Shown here piece after piece: positions 23,840-35,029 of a stretch of DNA of 64,000 bases. The notes below the pieces were generated by a model. That model was not told where the DNA came from. It saw only the letters and a program-made list of their open reading frames with translations, and ran no database searches. The position numbers and the translations under genes are program-made. Source of the stretch: Ustilaginoidea virens (lineage: Eukaryota; Ascomycota; Sordariomycetes; Hypocreales; Clavicipitaceae). The stretch's first letter is position 1; each line of letters starts with the position of its first letter. The DNA lies in NCBI RefSeq assembly GCF_000687475.1, contig NC_057318.1, positions 3,348,001 to 3,412,000 of the forward strand. The letters are read 5' to 3'.

Positions 23840-25256
23840 TTACTCCTGCTTCTTTTGAGACTCTTTGGAGAAAACAGAGGCGTAGGGGTTCAGGCGCAGC
23901 ATGACCTGCTTGTTGCGCAGAGGGTTCTTCTTCTGGACGGCAGAGCGGCGCGTGACGGCTTCGCCCTTGGGGGCGTTGAGGGAGCTCTGGATTTCAGAAG
24001 AGTTGATCAGGCGGGTGAGATCGGCCTGGGAGACAACGTTGGAGGGCAGGAAGAAGTCGCGCTTGTGGGACGAGGCCTCGGTGGTGGAGCCGTAGATGTC
24101 GTCGAGGGCCTTGAAGGCGGCAGAGGTCCAGATGATGAAGCGGCCGAGATGACCACCTGGGGCGAGCTGGAGGAGGTTGAGGGCGCTGACGGGGGAGGTC
24201 TCCACCCCGGGGATGTTGCGGAAGGCCGTGACGAGCTCCTTGCCGTCAACCTCGGGGTTGTAGACGACCAGGGGGCCGCGGCGCTGGCGGTGGCGGCGAC
24301 CGCGGAGCTTGCCCTTGCCGGCGCGGAGCTTCTTGGAGTGCTTGACCTTGTCGAGATCGGGGCCAGCACCGACGGCTTTGAGGAGAGCCAAAGCGGGGGC
24401 GGTGCGGGTGATGGCCGCGCCCTCGAACAGAGTAGAGTCGACGACGAGGGGAACCTCGGCGACGCTCATGATTTCGTGGCCGCGGGCCATCAGGAGGGGG
24501 GCGGCAGCGGAAGCGGCCAGGGCAGAGCAGGTAGCGTAACGCCTGGGCGGTTGTCAGTTTCAATTCGCCAAATCTCGCGAGAGTTTCTATTTTTTTTTTT
24601 TTGCTTCGCTTTCCAACACAGCGTTTACTTGGGCAGACGTACTTTTGGCCCTGGTTCACCTTGACGTGCCACTTGCGCCAGATCTTGGTAGGTGCGAACA
24701 TACGGCCGGATCGACACATGTTGCCGAAAGCGGCTTGACCAGCACGGTGGGTACCGCCACCAGAGACACGGGGAATACGAGCAACAGCACGTCCTACAAG
24801 TTTCGCCCGAAGTCAGTTTTCAAGAGTTTCTTGTCCATAGTAACGCCAGGGGAAGTAGAAATGGAAAGAGGGCACGGGGGGAGGGGGGGTGCCAAGAGAA
24901 GTCGAGTTCCTCTCCGATTGATTTATCAACTCCAGCTCCCACTGGCGAATCTCTCAAGCACTTGCTCCGTCTCCATGAATCAACCTTGGCCATGGCTTCT
25001 CGTCTCTCTCATGTCTCGGGGCGTCATCTCTCGGGATCCCTTCAAACTAACCAGTTCCCCAAGACTCAGCGGAAGTCTGGTGACCCGCCTTCTCGCTCAC
25101 AGCATAAGGCTGGCGCTTGTTTTTGGCCATGCCAGTGTGAACCCGCTGCACAATGTCCGGTCGGATCGGGCTGGTGAAGACGGCGGGAATGGGGTGGGTA
25201 GCTCCAGTAGGAGCACCATCTTTGCCGATGATGGAGACGGTAGGTCGCGAAGCCAT
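23840..25256 (-). CDS. RPL4: 60S ribosomal protein L4 (uL4)
   Basis: Structural protein of the cytosolic large ribosomal subunit, lining the peptide exit tunnel. Three exons: 25256-25052, 24793-24643 and 24542-23840. Donors are GTTAGT and GTACGT, acceptors GTAG and CCAG, all phases match, giving 352 residues. The sequence is diagnostic: [14 protein letters not shown] at the start, [20 protein letters not shown] spanning the first junction, [20 protein letters not shown] before the second, then [20 protein letters not shown], the basic [20 protein letters not shown] and [18 protein letters not shown] near the end. The family is usually about 360 residues. Intron 1 is 258 bp, long for this window; I saw no convincing box C/D pair in it. 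Expected to be strongly expressed. Confidence 0.97.
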
Positions 25257-25815
25257 TGTGACGGGTTGAGACTTGGACCTGTGAAGTAGAGTGTTAGATC
25301 GAAGTCAAAGCCGGCAAAAGAGCAAGGAGCCCGCTTCTGCAAAGGACGCATCTCTTCTCACCTTGATCGTCGATGCGGCGTCAGGAATAGTTGGGCTCAA
25401 GGTCTGTACGAGGAAATTTCAGTTTTCACTCACGTTGTCTTTGTGGCTCGGGGGTCGGGCATGTTTTTTTTTTTTGGTGGGCTGGAGGCCCTAAATGGGG
25501 CGGGCAGTACGTACCTTAAGCGAAGGAATGGCTCGACGACGGGGTCTGGTCATTGGTCAACAGCCACCCCAGCGCTCAATCCTTCCCCTATTGAGCCTCG
25601 CCGTACCTCAGACTTATCCGATAACACAATGGCACTTTCCACGTTGAGCGGTGAAAACAGACGGTTTCTCACTGTAAAAGCACCTAAACCCTATCAAGCG
25701 CGTTAACGCTTGTAAAGTTGGAAAATGTATGGATACGGAGTAACACCTTTCAGAAACAATCTGGTTCAAGAGGAAGCGTAAGCCTGTATAAGATAAAATG
25801 TGGTACGGTCATGAT
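25257..25815. other. Intergenic, upstream of uL4 and 5S rRNA
   Basis: Promoter side of the uL4 gene and 5' flank of the 5S gene. One TACGGAGTA motif at 25734; no coding sequence seen. Confidence 0.6.
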
Positions 25816-25934
25816 ACATACGACCACAGCCGCTTGAGAACTCTGGATCCCGTCCGATCTCCGATAGAAAAACAGGCGAGCGCCGGATTAGTAGTTGGGT
25901 CGGTGACGACCAGCGAATACCTGGTGTTGTATGT
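25816..25934 (+). rRNA. 5S ribosomal RNA
   Basis: A 119-nt match to the ascomycete 5S pattern. It begins ACATACGACC, has GATCCCGTCCGATCTCCGAT in the loop B/helix III region, the internal promoter segment TAGTAGTTGGGTCGGTGACG followed by ACCAGCGAATACC, and ends TGGTGTTGTATGT. The terminal helix pairs ACATACGAC with the closing TTGTATGT. A T7 stretch follows directly, as expected for RNA polymerase III termination. Dispersed single 5S genes, outside the rDNA array, are normal in filamentous ascomycetes. Confidence 0.93.
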
Positions 25935-25935
25935 G

Positions 25936-25942
25936 TTTTTTT
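25936..25942 (+). terminator. RNA polymerase III terminator of 5S gene
   Basis: Run of seven T residues starting two bases after the 5S 3' end. Confidence 0.8.
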
Positions 25943-26206
25943 GGACCTTCCCCCCCCTCCTCCTTTTTTTTTTTGCCGGTTTCGTTATGCTCTCTGTTTT
26001 TGATCATTGATGATGCCCGCCGATCAACTCTGGAGGACGGGAATGAGGATAGATAGATGGTACAGTAGGTGTTCAATAATGCGCCAACAACCCCACATCA
26101 ACACCATCACCACATTATCGCGTAAGAATTCAAATAGCCACAACTTAGGTAGTAATGCATTAATTCTAATAAAACAAGATGTGGCCAATAGCCCTACTTT
26201 TCGCAA

Positions 26207-26872
26207 TCAATATTTGCTACGCCAATCACGTGCGCGAATTACAGCGTGCAAGCGCCGTGGCATTAACTCAAATAGCCTCGTAATCAAGGTCTGTAGTATT
26301 GCTGCCCACGCTTTTTTAAATACATTCGATCAATTCAGCCTTATGCGCCTCGTTCATTTTAAGATTAGATAGATGAGGGTTAGCAGTTACTAATTCCTGC
26401 TTTAGAGCTTTCCATACATGCCCAATAGGGTTTAAATCAGGCGAATGTGCAGGCCATCCAATCCGTACAATTGTAAGCTCGTGTAGCCAACGGGTCGTGC
26501 TGGCGCAAGTATGAATCTTCACGTTATCTTGCTGGAATAGCCTTGTGCCGTCAAAAATAGGCAAAAGACCTTCGGATAGAGCCTTTTGATAGCTTCACGC
26601 TGTAAATCCATTTCTAGCAGACTGTTTATCGCGTTCCATAATGATAATAGGGCTTCGGCCAGTACGGTAAATAGCCCCCCAAGCCATAATGGATAATGGT
26701 GACTTTATATAGCATGTAAGGTTAACAAGGCCCTTATTAAATCGTTCGTGAGGCTTTCGGAATACCCATTTTGGTATATTAATAACTCGGTTTGCTATAG
26801 AAGTCTCATCAGAAAAGATCACCTAAGTAGGCTGTTATATTATACATATTACTAATATAACAGCCTACTTAG
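26207..26872 (-). pseudogene. Tc1/mariner DDE transposase, broken
   Basis: A catalytic-domain remnant with several lesions. From the 5' side: VIFSDET carries the first Asp and is preceded by an in-frame TAG where a Trp is expected; a TGA interrupts the frame between the NGFTA and SYQKALSEG segments (near 26595); LFQQDNVKIHT carries the second Asp; and SPDLNPIGHVWKALK has Gly at the position where the family has the third catalytic acid. After AELIECI a one-base frameshift in an A/T run is followed, in another frame, by the normal C-terminal motif LFELMPRRLHAVIRAR, ending at the stop at 26207. No functional transposase can be made from this copy. Confidence 0.85.
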
Positions 26873-27007
26873 GTTATCTTTTCCGACGAGACTTCTATAG
26901 CAAACCAAGTGATTAATATACCAAAATGGGTATTCCGAAAGCCTCACGAACGATTTAATAAGGGCCTTGTTAACCTTACATGCCATATAAAGTCACCATT
27001 ATCCATT
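26688..27007. repeat. Long inverted repeat, 155-bp arms, 10-bp loop
   Basis: Arms are 26688-26842 and 26853-27007, with 26843-26852 as loop. I aligned them base by base: no gaps and six mismatches (about 96% identity), four of them transitions. The inner 21 bp of each arm are identical. Each arm encodes the same transposase segment (VIFSDETSIAN onward), one on each strand. Confidence 0.95.
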
Positions 27008-28069
27008 GTAGTCAACAATAGCAGCTAAGAGACATTCGTGCGTGCCTTTCCCTACAAAGACTACTTGCCCCAGTCCTTGCACGTAAACTCACCTCGCCGT
27101 CCAATTCAATGCGACCCATTAGTGATGCTGTCGAAGCAGACGAGGAAGGAGATATAGAGTGCGTGGCCAGATCCATAGTCCCTGTACCTGTCGACAGAAT
27201 ATGCTGCCCTCAGGCTGCGCTCGATGAAAGGTTTCTGCCAAGACCACAGCATCCAGACATGATTCCTGGAATTCACATAAACATTCTGAGCAACCCCGAC
27301 AGGATATAATGGGGCGGCCGCCTTCTTGGATGAGCTCATGGTAACATACCCATGTCTCGTCGCGTAGCCAGGTTCTCTGAGTGCAGCGGTGGTGAAAGGG
27401 AGCTCAGTCGATCGTTGGCTTGTGGTTTAGGCCGCCATGAAAAGCTTGCGGTGGGCGATAATTGACGCAAGTGTGCATCCAGAGCGTCACGATTGACGGG
27501 TGACTCCAAGTCGTTGCCATCATCATTGTCAGGGTGGTAATTTTTCTGTGTGTGAGCTGGGCGAGCTCGGAATCGGTCCTGGCGGCCACTTCACTGCTGT
27601 TTCTGCAGCCTCTTGCCCGAAATCCGTGTTGCTGCCGGGATTAAGGTTCATGAGCAGCCGCGCGTGACTTTCAACCTTGTTACGTCTTGCCATCTTCTTT
27701 CCTCGTCCTCCCCATCTGCGCTCTTATTAGCAGAATATGCTCGATGTGAGTGCTGCTCTTTTCCCCCACAAGACCCGTGAGAAGAACTCGGCGAAGGAAA
27801 GGCTTCGATACAGCGCATAGGAACCTTCCAGGACCATGGATCGTCTGAATGATGCCGACAAGTTCTACCGAGGTCAAAATCGTCCTACGAGCATTCCACT
27901 CCTTATGTGTTGTGCGGACTTCTTGATGTCCTCCCTTCTTGTTCTTTTTGCCCGGCTCGCAATGTATTGCTGAGTCGTGTAGAGGCCGACGTAGAGCAGA
28001 CCCATCGTCCCCTTCCAGTCCGCCTTTTAGCCCGCCGAGTATTATTCTTCCTGACACGTGTAATGTTGC
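27008..28069. other. Intergenic, origin unclear
   Basis: Follows the transposon foldback. It contains short open frames on both strands but none with a motif I recognise, and several stops interrupt any longer reading. It could be decayed transposon or gene DNA. Confidence 0.45.
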
Positions 28070-28183
28070 GCTTTTCTAATGGCTCAACTCAAGAAGAGAC
28101 CTCGTCTAGTCTCGGCTGAGAAACAGATCAGCACTGAAGTAGTAGGGTCAGTGACAACCGAGAATAGCTTGGTGTTTGCATGT
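28070..28183 (+). pseudogene. 5S rRNA pseudogene (decayed copy)
   Basis: Aligns along most of its length with the 5S gene 2.2 kb upstream. Its GACCTCGTCTAGTCTCGGCT corresponds to GATCCCGTCCGATCTCCGAT, GAAACAG is shared, its AGTAGTAGGGTCAGTGACAA corresponds to TTAGTAGTTGGGTCGGTGAC, and its TTGGTGTTTGCATGT to CTGGTGTTGTATGT. Many differences are C-to-T or G-to-A. The 5' terminal helix is not preserved and the internal promoter is altered, so it is probably not a working gene. The 5' limit is approximate. Confidence 0.75.
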
Positions 28184-28523
28184 TGTCTGACTCCCCAATC
28201 CTTTCCACTCTTGTCCCATTTGTGTGCGTTATTATCAAAATGGACACCTCCCCTTTTCGAAAGAGTACTTATTGCTTTTCTGGAAAGACAAAGACCTCGG
28301 GTTTGCGGTCCTGATCTTGGTGACTGTCAACGCTGCATTAAACAAATGTGGTGAGCACACTTACACGAGCAGCGCCGACCTAGCCAGATTTTCCGTTGTG
28401 TTCCAAATACCGCCTTGCTTGTGCCACCGCATCGTCATTAACTCGTAGCGTATGTATGCCGTTGATTCACTACGAATCGCCAATTTTCCCTCTTCCCCTG
28501 GCCATTCGTTGTCGGCCAGTTGC

Positions 28524-31299
28524 CTATTCCCATCTCTTCCATTCGTCCACAAGCTTTGCCACCTCTTCCTCCTTCCAGGAGCTGCTTACATTTGCTCTGT
28601 CTAATTTCACCAACTGATCGTAGATATCCTTCTCCTTCCGGCGCCTCTGCAAGACCTTATCCTCAAGGTACTTGGGATCATTCGTGCGGCAGGATCGTCG
28701 AAAAATCTCCCGCATCCTAATCGAGTAAAGCTGACACGTAGCTGAGGGAAGTCTTTGCGGTTTCTTGTAAAAGTTTCGTGCAACAACGTTTCCATCGCTG
28801 AGCTTGGGCTCCACGACTTCATCGAAACAGTTGGCGCATACCGTAAACTCGGGAAGAAATTGCATCGTATGCCAATAACCGTCCATCACAGGCGCGTCTT
28901 CGCGGCATCGGAAACCAACCGTCAATCTCCACAACTGACGTGCCAAGTCATCTACATTTGGTGGCTTCTTAGTCACCATGGCTTTATCAGATGTAGTCTC
29001 CAAGGCATCCAAGAAGAGCACGAATTCTTTTCTGTCCCGTGCAAAGTGCAGCGCACACATATCTTGCCTTGGTCGAAAGTCAAGATGTTCAAAGACCCCT
29101 CTCAGATTTGGCAGCAACAGCTCCACTATCCTCGCGCATTGTTGGCAGACGGAGAAGTCGGGGACAGGGAGACGCGTGTGAGGATCCTTGACTGTCAGCC
29201 AGCTTCGAACGGCTTTCTTTGTTCCAGGGCACGGCTCCTGATCCGCAGCGGAATTAAGATTCGAGATTTGCTGCATGAGGCGAAGATCAGGGATGTCATC
29301 CTTGAGCGTAAGGAGCCAAGCTATTCTATACCAAGGCGAGACGCCAAAGTCGCACGCAATAGGCTCTCCAAAGGGTCGCAACATTGGCTTGAAGAGGAAT
29401 CGGTACTCCGATTTGGCAAACACAGCGTCGTAGCAGCTGGGGCAAAAGTTGAGGCTCGTGTGGGGAAGCGTCAGCCAGTCCACCTTGCCAGCCACAGGCT
29501 TTTGCCGAGGACACTCGGGTAGAACATCATCTCCGTCTCTTCCGCGGTTCTCTGAATATCTTCTCAATGAGCCAATCAGTCTTTCAGCGGGGAATCCGTC
29601 TTTTTCTGGATCGAATACTCCGGGGGTCCAAGTTTGCGAAGTCCCCAGGGCTGCAGGCGCAACTGGTGTGCTATTGCTCGACTCGAAAAAGCGACCAGTT
29701 GCGGTAACAGGTGTTTGTAGCACTGGCTCGGGCATGGACACGGCAGCTATGCTGTCATGTTTGTGGCATCTTGCTCCTGGATCGGTGTTCTGTATGTCTA
29801 GACCAGAACTAGGTGAGTAGTCATCATCCGGGTACGGCAGCTGAGACCTTGAACTCGCTCCTGAATAGGCGGGCGGTTCAGCTGCTCGAAGAACCGATCT
29901 CGCTGGCTCTCTTGGCGCCGGGCTTGTGGAGTGATGGGCCATTTGAGCCGCTGCGGCGGAAGCTCCTCCTCCTTCTGCAGTCGTACGTGGAAAAGTATTT
30001 GTTCGGGAGGCGGATCGAGTATCGCCACTGAGAAGGTCTTCTCTTCTGTCGTGCCAACCTGATGGCTTCACATCTTGAATTACTGCGGGCTTAGATGGAA
30101 GGTATCCAGGACTGCAGGGACGGCTTGAATTTTCATCTCCAGAACGGCTCGGATCTCTGGAAGGACGGGGGGACAGTCTGGGTCTTGATTCACCCGAATG
30201 AGCGTAGGCTTGTGAGCTGTCTCCTTTTTCGCCCCTGGAGTGCGGGTGGTGGTCTCTATATCGAGGATCAACGTCAATGGACACCATCCTTTGTGATCGA
30301 CTGCTGTCCAAGTCTGTATTGGATCGCCTTGTACCTGAAGGATCTCTACTCGTCCGTGGTTGTCCGGGGTTCGAATGGCCGTCACGGTCGTCGAAGGGCT
30401 GGCTTGTCCGCGATGGTGACCGCGCACTATATGCTCCCGAGGGTTGGCTCCAACCACGGTTGGAATTTGCATGCTGTTTTGGTCCACTGGAATTTATATC
30501 CGGAGACAATACGCGATCGCCGTGGGAACGGGACCGGCGAGAATCAAAATAGTCCGACATAAGACCAGTGGCGGCTGGTTTGGTCCCGTGATTCTTGGTT
30601 TGAATTTGGTTTCCCAGTTCAGTATCTATAGGCGGTGATTCTTGGTTGCTCTTGCGACGCTGCAATCCATACCGCGAGATATCTATACCATCCTTGTCTG
30701 GACCCTCTTCTGTTGTCAGTGTCTTCCTCGAGTGGCTGTGAGCTCTTGTGTAATCTGCTTTGACTGGTATTTCAGCCCGAGGTTGCTCGTCTACGCGAGG
30801 CATCTGATCCTTTAAGGGCTCTGGTACAATTACAAAACGTCGTTCCGGGTTGTGTTCATGGACTTCCATGAGAACTGGGTACTGATCAACTTCGCCTCTG
30901 GACGGAGTCTCCTCATCCGAGACCAGCGAAGCCGAGCAAGACCCATACTCCCTGGCTAATGACTCCAACTCATCTTCAACCGTGGGTGGCGGAGCGCGAA
31001 CTATCCTGGGAGCTGGCGCGGGCGCAAGGTATACCGTCCTGGGGACCTGACTGTGGACTGGAACTGGTGGAGGAAGCGTGTCTGAAGGAGTAGAATGCGA
31101 CAAGGGTGGAGGTCTCGGGAAAGATGAAGCAGGGCTAGAATCCGAAAGCAAGTCAGTCAGAATGCACAAAGCGAGTCATGGCGTGAAGGATAGTGCGCGG
31201 GAAGCCGGGAGCTTGCACTGACGGGCCGGATGAGCGAGCTCGAGAGGTGGTGAAGTAACCCGTGTCAAGAATGTTTTGGATGTTCATGGCTTCTCCCAT
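28524..31299 (-). CDS. Conserved fungal hypothetical protein with three CxxC pairs
   Basis: Function unknown. Two exons: 31299-31223 and 31134-28524, joined through donor GTCAGT and acceptor CTAG in matching phase, giving 895 residues; a branch-point-like CTGAC lies in the intron. The start MGEAMNIQNILDTGYFTTSR resembles the conserved short N-terminal segment of a family of long fungal proteins often labelled as Ser/Arg-related. Residues about 30-560 are disordered and rich in Ser, Arg, Pro and His. The C-terminal third is folded-looking and carries FCPSCYDAVF, SVCQQCARIVE and TVCANCFDEVVE, three CxxC pairs that could bind zinc or form disulfides. The extreme C-terminus is a charged helix (RRRKEKDIYDQLVKLDR). 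Identity as a conserved family is from memory; no catalytic motif is visible. Confidence 0.8.
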
Positions 31300-33095
31300 A
31301 TTTCCTGATTTGGCTGGTTATTTGTGCGTGCGAGGCATTACAGCTGAAGCTAGAGACGAGATGAGGCTTTGGGCTGGCAGCCGCGACAAGAGATTTGTCT
31401 GAAAGGATGATTGATGCCGTCATTTACTCAAGGAAGTCAGAATGCTGGGTGATGAGAAAAGCAACCAACTGCTTGCCTGTGTTTCCCCAGAAAACGTGGG
31501 GTTTCGAGAGGAGGAGCTACTGGAGGTGAGCAAGGCTTGGGAGGGAAGCGGTAGAGCGGGAAGGTTGGGTGTGGGTGGACGGGCGGGGGGCACTGGCACT
31601 GGATGACGTCTCACTCAGGTAAGCGAGACAGTGCGTATTGGATTGGAAACACAGTGTACATGAGGTTCGCAAGCAACGCAGGGCAGGAAAACAAGGCTGA
31701 AACAGCAAAAAAGCTCCAGCCGGAGGAGAAAGGAGAGCACAGCACGACAATCGGGGCCGACTGCGCGGGGGCTTCAGCCAAAAATCAAGTACATGTACCT
31801 TGGTTAAATAAATAAGTAAAAAAGGGAATAAAAAAACAACTGCCATGCGCCAGCTACAGTGGGAAAGGGTATCAGAGGAGGCGGAAAAAAAGAAGAGCCA
31901 TGCTGATTTATGAAGTATCATGCTTCCAGGTGACTAGGGACAGGAATGAATACAAAAACAGGGACCAGCCAAAACCACAATCAGAGCGGCGACGATGTCA
32001 TACCATACCTGCTGGCGGGGAACTCCCCAGGTCCCTCGTCCCTCCCGTACCAGACCTTATAGGTACCACCTTAGGTGCCTTCATGTTGCCTGTCAATGCC
32101 TATGTCCCGGTTCGCCCATAATACAAGCGACCGCTTATACCGGGCGGATATTCTGACCCTCATCGTCACTATCAGCGCATGACCTATCCTGACTTCAGTG
32201 GGATTGCTCATGGCTAAGCTCCAGACTAGACATTGACTGTATTGTCCTTATCAAGGGGCTCCGCCATCATCTCCTCCCATGTGTTTTCAGATTCAGGATC
32301 TAGCTGGCTGATATAACTTATCCCTCAATGTCCAGACTCCAGAGAGCCCCTGCCCATGTTCCAGTTCAGCCGGCATTCCCGGTCTATTCTCATGCGTTCC
32401 CTTCTTTCCCCCCCCCCCCCCCCCCCCCGTCCCCAAACTGCTGTATTGCCGACACAAGTACACAAGTTTGAACAATGTTCTGACCAACTGAAACAACTCG
32501 AGTCAGCTAAAGGCAAATCGCCGTCTGGGACCAGCTTTTGGCATCACAGGCCCCCACTTATTAATCGAGTCGAAGGACCGAGGTAGAGATAATATTCTAT
32601 GACTAGGCGCAGGATTCGGCAATCGCAACTTGGCGGTCCAGTCTTCGTTAGAGGGCCGAGCTGGTTTACAACCGACGGAGCTCAGCCTCGCTAGCAACTC
32701 TGACACGGAAACTACTCACTAGTAGCCACTAACAACGAACGAATCCCGACCCAGACCTGGCTCGTAATCGCGCTGTCTATTCTGGGAGTAGCTGAACCTA
32801 ATCATTATCGGTCTTCTCATATCCATTACCCGACGCGGAAGTTAACAGGCGCTCGGGTACGCTTGCTACGTCTTTGCGAAGCATGCGGTTGATAAAGTAT
32901 TCCGGATCCTCTCGGCAGCATCACTTGGAGGGTGGGGGATCTGGCTCTCTTCAAACCCAGCAGCCAGACCAAAAACCGCCCCGAGCAGGTTGCGCGTTAT
33001 CCAGTCTTCTGAAATAGCTTAGCAAATTCCGGGCTAGGTATCCTTGCGCCAACAGCTAGTCGCTGTTGTAGAAAATCGCCGAGTCAGATGCGGCC
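31300..33095. other. Intergenic, no gene recognised
   Basis: Upstream region of the hypothetical gene and flank of the transporter pseudogene. Features seen are a 21-nt C run (32408-32428) and scattered A/G tracts; no convincing coding sequence. Confidence 0.55.
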
Positions 33096-34515
33096 ATGGT
33101 TCAAGCCGAATGGACGAATGCAACGGGCGAGCAGGCCTCTCCTCAAGTTTCCCGTCAGATTTCTCAGATTTCTCTTCATAATACTGACAAAGAGCCCCAA
33201 GAGCTCGCTGACGCCACGTCCGACGAGAGCGACTTTCCCAACGGTGGCTTAAAGGCTTGGTTCGTTTTATTTTCTAGCTTTGGCTGAATAAATAGTAAGC
33301 CTGTCTCGCGGAGAACCACCTCGTCCTTCTTGAACTCGCTACTCTTGCGTGATTCCATGCGGACGTGCTGATATCTGCCCCATGCAGGTGTGAGAGCCTT
33401 TCAGGAGTACTATCAGGAGGGGCCACTCTAAGAGTATTCTTCCAGTCAGATTGCTTGGATTCCGTCAATGCAAGTCTTTCTGATGTTGTTTCCGTCACCT
33501 TTCACAGGGAAAACCTTCGACAACTATGGCCCGCGCTATTTACTTCTCTTTGGATCGTTTTCTCCAAGTTTTCGGGCTCATGATGGCGTCATTATCATCC
33601 AGGTATTGCCAACTCATGCTGTCTCAAGGAATTTGCAGTTCAGTTGGCGTATCAGCAACCTCCATGGCCGCTGTCGGATCTGCTAGTTGTTGGTTCAAAA
33701 AGCGGCGCGGAGCTGCCTTTGGCATCTTTGCCACTGGTTCGAGTCTTGGAGGTGTTCTGATTCCCCTGATGCTGAGTTACCTCAGCAGATCCGTGTGGTA
33801 TGGCTGGACTATACGAAGCGTCGCCTTCATTCTTCTTGCCCTGCTCCTCATCGCCAATCTGGCCATGAGTTCTCGACCGTTCCCAAGGCATCTCAAGAGA
33901 ACACTTGGCACGCCCCTTTCGCGAGAGAACATATCTTCTGTTGCTCGTCGGTCTTGCCTTGGTGCCGTTTGGTCTTTTTGCTCCATTCATCTTCATTTCC
34001 AGCGTGGCGGAGTCGGAGGGAATACAAGACTATTTGGCGCGTAATCTAATTGTCTTTTACAACGCTGCAAGGTACGTCGGTTGGAAACTTTTTGTCACCA
34101 CTCCCCTCGAGCAGCTTCATGCCTCCGAAGGTCAACCTCTGCCAACCATCTTTTCAGCCTGATTGGACGAGTCGCGTCATTGGACTTTTCAACACTTTCT
34201 GTCTTGCCTCCTATGGGGCCGGTACCTTCATGGCGGTAATGTGGATTCCTGGCAGGGGCAATGACGCCGTCACAGTTGCCTTTTCTGTAATGTTTGGATA
34301 TTTACTGGTGCGCACATTCGTCTCATGCCAGCACTCGTGGCAAGAATTTCCCCCCTAGATCGTTGGCGCGTTGGTCCAGCCCCCATTGCCGGAGCTATCG
34401 GGCGGGGCAATCGGACTAAAACTTTTTGCTAGAGTACTTATGCTCCTTGGAACGACACTTGTTGCTTTGGTGCGAATCTCATGGACAGCATTAAACCTGC
34501 GAGTCGTCTTTTGAA
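33096..34515 (+). pseudogene. MFS monocarboxylate-type transporter, broken
   Basis: Recognisable pieces of a major facilitator transporter in plus-strand order: an acidic N-terminus ending DFPNGGLKAWFVLFSSFG, a possible intron (33295-33386), AFQEYYQEGPL, EYSSSQIAWIPSMQVFLM, TGKTFDNYGPRYLLLFGSF, LQVFGLMMASLS, then WFKKRRGAAFGIFATGSSLG (the loop 4-5 signature), a helix pair, TYLLLLVGLALVPFGLFAPF, FNTFCLASYGAGTFMAVMW and LKLFARVLMLLGTTLVALV. The frame is broken by TGA at 33285 (a Trp or aromatic position), TAA at 33429, an extra T near 33553, another frame change near 33905 and further shifts after 34070. Family assignment rests on the GGLKAW and SSLGG motifs. Confidence 0.75.
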
Positions 34516-35029
34516 ATTCGTGCACAGCGACTGAAATTCAAGAATCCGGCAGATGTGTCTGATTTTGTCGCATATGAGAGCATAGCGTTTGGATAGCTAG
34601 GCCGATTCGTAGTCTTTGCTGTCTCAGGGCAGAATAATGTAAATGCCATTCCATCTCTAAGTGATGGTCAGCAATACTTACATTCATTGACAGGCGGCTT
34701 CGTGACTCAGGGTAGAAAACAAGGAACAACAAAAAGAAAACAAGAAAATCCCATGATTGTTGTCGTTGATGTGATTGCTTTGGGGAAACAGGAAGGGGCA
34801 GCAGTCATATCACGTGATGCTCCTGGTTAGCTCCTGCCCCCTAGCCTAATGTAGTTGCACAGTACAAGCCATTGGGATTGGAACTCTTCAAAATTTCCAC
34901 GAGGCTTTCCCTGCTGCTGCTGGGTTTGGTCGTATCTTAATCATTCTTTCACCACCACCTGCTTTTGCGATAATCCTCCTCTTGTCGCATTATTACAATC
35001 TTTGTTATTAATTTGCCACATTCTTGAAG
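34516..35029. other. Intergenic, upstream of EF-Tu
   Basis: Separates the transporter pseudogene from the mitochondrial EF-Tu gene. An ATCACGTGAT palindrome lies near 34809; no coding sequence seen. Confidence 0.55.

Larger units (their letters stand above)
26063..27007 (-). mobile_element. Degenerate Tc1/mariner transposon with foldback end
   Basis: The left end is probably at CAGTAGGTGTTCAATAATGC, preceded by TA, the usual target dinucleotide. Within it a minus-strand transposase remnant runs toward the left end. On the right the element is not closed by a matching terminal repeat; it turns back on itself in a 155-bp-arm inverted repeat centred near 26847. The N-terminal DNA-binding half of the transposase is absent. 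The surrounding DNA is visibly more AT rich than the flanking genes. Confidence 0.8.

Noticed and set aside
23855..24664. 269-residue plus-strand open frame rich in Gly and Glu
   Set aside because: Antisense to the uL4 exon, which is certain.
24794..25051. Possible snoRNA in the long uL4 intron 1
   Set aside because: Only loose GATGA-like words are present; no proper box C, box D and closing stem together.
27106..27339. 77-residue minus-strand open frame next to the transposon
   Set aside because: No recognisable motif and no continuation; may be chance or an unidentified relic.
30360..30380. GGGTTCGAATGG, resembling a tRNA B box
   Set aside because: It lies inside a long coding exon and no tRNA cloverleaf can be drawn around it. 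No convincing tRNA gene was found elsewhere.
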